From positions 5,964,001 through 6,028,000 of the forward strand of contig NZ_CP036267.1 in NCBI RefSeq assembly GCF_007744255.1: a stretch of DNA of 64,000 nt, in the 5' to 3' direction. Below are positions 63,203 to 64,000 of the stretch, piece by piece. Numbering within the stretch: the stretch's first letter is position 1; each line of letters starts with the position of its first letter. Under the pieces are notes generated by a model, which saw only the letters and a list, made by a program, of their open reading frames with translations, ran no database searches and was not told the origin of the DNA. This DNA comes from Thalassoglobus polymorphus (GTDB taxonomy: Bacteria; Planctomycetota; Planctomycetia; Planctomycetales; Planctomycetaceae). The translations under genes were made by a program, and so were the position numbers.

Positions 63203-64000
63203 ATGAGTGAGAAGCTCCCGGGGGCTGACGAGCAGAGCGTCGTCGTCAACAATTTAATTGTCGAGTACATGAGACGTACCGACTCTGGCGAGAACATTGC
63301 GCCTGAGGAGTTCATCGCTGAGCATGCCGAGTACACCGAGGAACTCAGACGTCACTTCGAGAATGTCAACATCTTGAAGGATCTTCAAGGTCATTCCGGC
63401 ACGGAAAGAACTGTCGCCAAGCCGACATCCGAGCCGGACGAAATCGCTGCACAAACCGTCCTGCGCGGAACAGCCGATTCCGAAACGTCTGTGACGAGGC
63501 GATACGCTCCGGGAGAAGCACCTGCTTCGAACATCTCCATCCCCGAGAAATTCGGTCGTTACTCCATTCAAAAAGTTCTCGGTCAGGGAGCCATGGGAGC
63601 TGTCTACCTGGCGAAGGATACTCAGCTGGACCGAGATGTCGCCCTGAAAATTCCGAAATTCGGCGATCTCAACCAAGTCGATGAAGAAGAGATGCTCGCG
63701 CGGTTCTATCGCGAAGCCCGCGCCGCTGCGACTCTCCGCAGCCCGAACATTTGCCCAGTGTATGATGTCGGTGAAATAGATGGGCAGCATTACATCACGA
63801 TGGCCTATATCCCAGGCCGACCTCTGAAAGACTTTACGAAGTCGAAGAAGTCTCACTCTGAAAAACAGATCGCGACGACCATTCGCAAACTTGCGGTCGG
63901 ACTGGCACAAGCTCACAAGATCGGCGTCGTTCACCGAGACCTCAAGCCGGCCAACATCATGGTCGACAAGCAAGGTGAGCCGGTGGTGATGGATTTCGGC
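63203..64000 (+). CDS. Serine/threonine protein kinase, 3' end outside window
   Basis: ATG at 63203; 266 codons are in the window and the frame is open to the last base. Residues 1-115 are an N-terminal extension (VNNLIVEYMRRTDSGENIAP), as in planctomycete kinases. The PknB-type domain starts near 118: glycine loop LGQGAMGAVY (126-135), catalytic Lys149 in DVALKIP, HRDLKPAN with Asp246, and DFG at 264-266, where the window ends. All residues needed for catalysis in this half are present. A large antisense frame at 63254-63973 is a shadow of it. Confidence 0.92.
   Translation, partial: MSEKLPGADEQSVVVNNLIVEYMRRTDSGENIAPEEFIAEHAEYTEELRRHFENVNILKDLQGHSGTERTVAKPTSEPDEIAAQTVLRGTADSETSVTRRYAPGEAPASNISIPEKFGRYSIQKVLGQGAMGAVYLAKDTQLDRDVALKIPKFGDLNQVDEEEMLARFYREARAAATLRSPNICPVYDVGEIDGQHYITMAYIPGRPLKDFTKSKKSHSEKQIATTIRKLAVGLAQAHKIGVVHRDLKPANIMVDKQGEPVVMDFG

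Noticed and set aside
63254-63973. 239-residue minus-strand frame
   Set aside because: It is exactly antisense to the well-supported kinase frame and has no domain of its own.

Overview
The window looks like chromosome from a planctomycete (order Planctomycetales; an inference from gene content, not from a marker gene). Pointers are two secreted formylglycine sulfatases, a Tat-exported DUF1501 protein, a PknB-type kinase with a long N-terminal extension, TPR proteins, a PQQ beta-propeller dehydrogenase and split proton-translocating transhydrogenase genes. Genes are spaced widely and change strand often.

Layout. 1-10.2 kb: a partial TPR lipoprotein, a CBS protein, a sulfatase, an RND pump with an EF-hand-like insert and a large TPR protein. 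10.2-28.7 kb: a RAYT transposase between inverted REP-like repeats, xylose isomerase, DUF1501, threonine aldolase, Nudix, FAH-family, OmpH/Skp, HNH, SGNH, rhomboid, adenylate kinase, a hydrolase, BioD and an acidic membrane protein. 28.9-54.4 kb: accessory region between an intact tRNA-Leu(GAG) and a decayed 3' fragment of a similar tRNA. 54.5-64 kb: an EamA-like membrane protein, pntA1/pntA2/pntB, a PQQ dehydrogenase, a second sulfatase and a kinase running off the end.

The accessory region has three parts. (i) 29.2-35.8 kb is a degenerate chromosomal integron: a truncated integron-integrase remnant on the minus strand, an attI-like spacer, then seven genes, all on the plus strand and each followed by an attC or attC-like repeat. 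Three of these have ordinary attC architecture; four belong to a longer family of about 160-230 bp sharing an interior block. (ii) 35.9-44.4 kb and 49.8-53.7 kb carry metal-handling genes that read as zinc homeostasis: two Fur-family regulators, a YraQ-like permease, two MerC-like proteins, a CobW/ZigA GTPase, a His-rich lipoprotein and a ZIP transporter with His-rich segments. (iii) Interleaved are parts of a Flp/Tad pilus system (TadE-like, two Flp pilins, prepilin peptidase, CpaB, CpaC-type secretin, TPR lipoprotein) without TadA/B/C/Z. A palindrome of the form TGCAyA-N3-TrTGCA sits upstream of most pilus units.

Several short dispersed repeat families occupy the intergenic space. Family 1 (about 81 bp, ends TAGAAC/GTTCTA) and family 2 (104 bp, ends TAGAGC/GCTCTA) resemble MITEs. 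One family-1 copy sits inside a family-2 copy with an apparent TA target duplication. Repeats also supply false start codons to neighbouring reading frames and abut broken genes. All functional calls come from reading motifs by eye; no database search was run.
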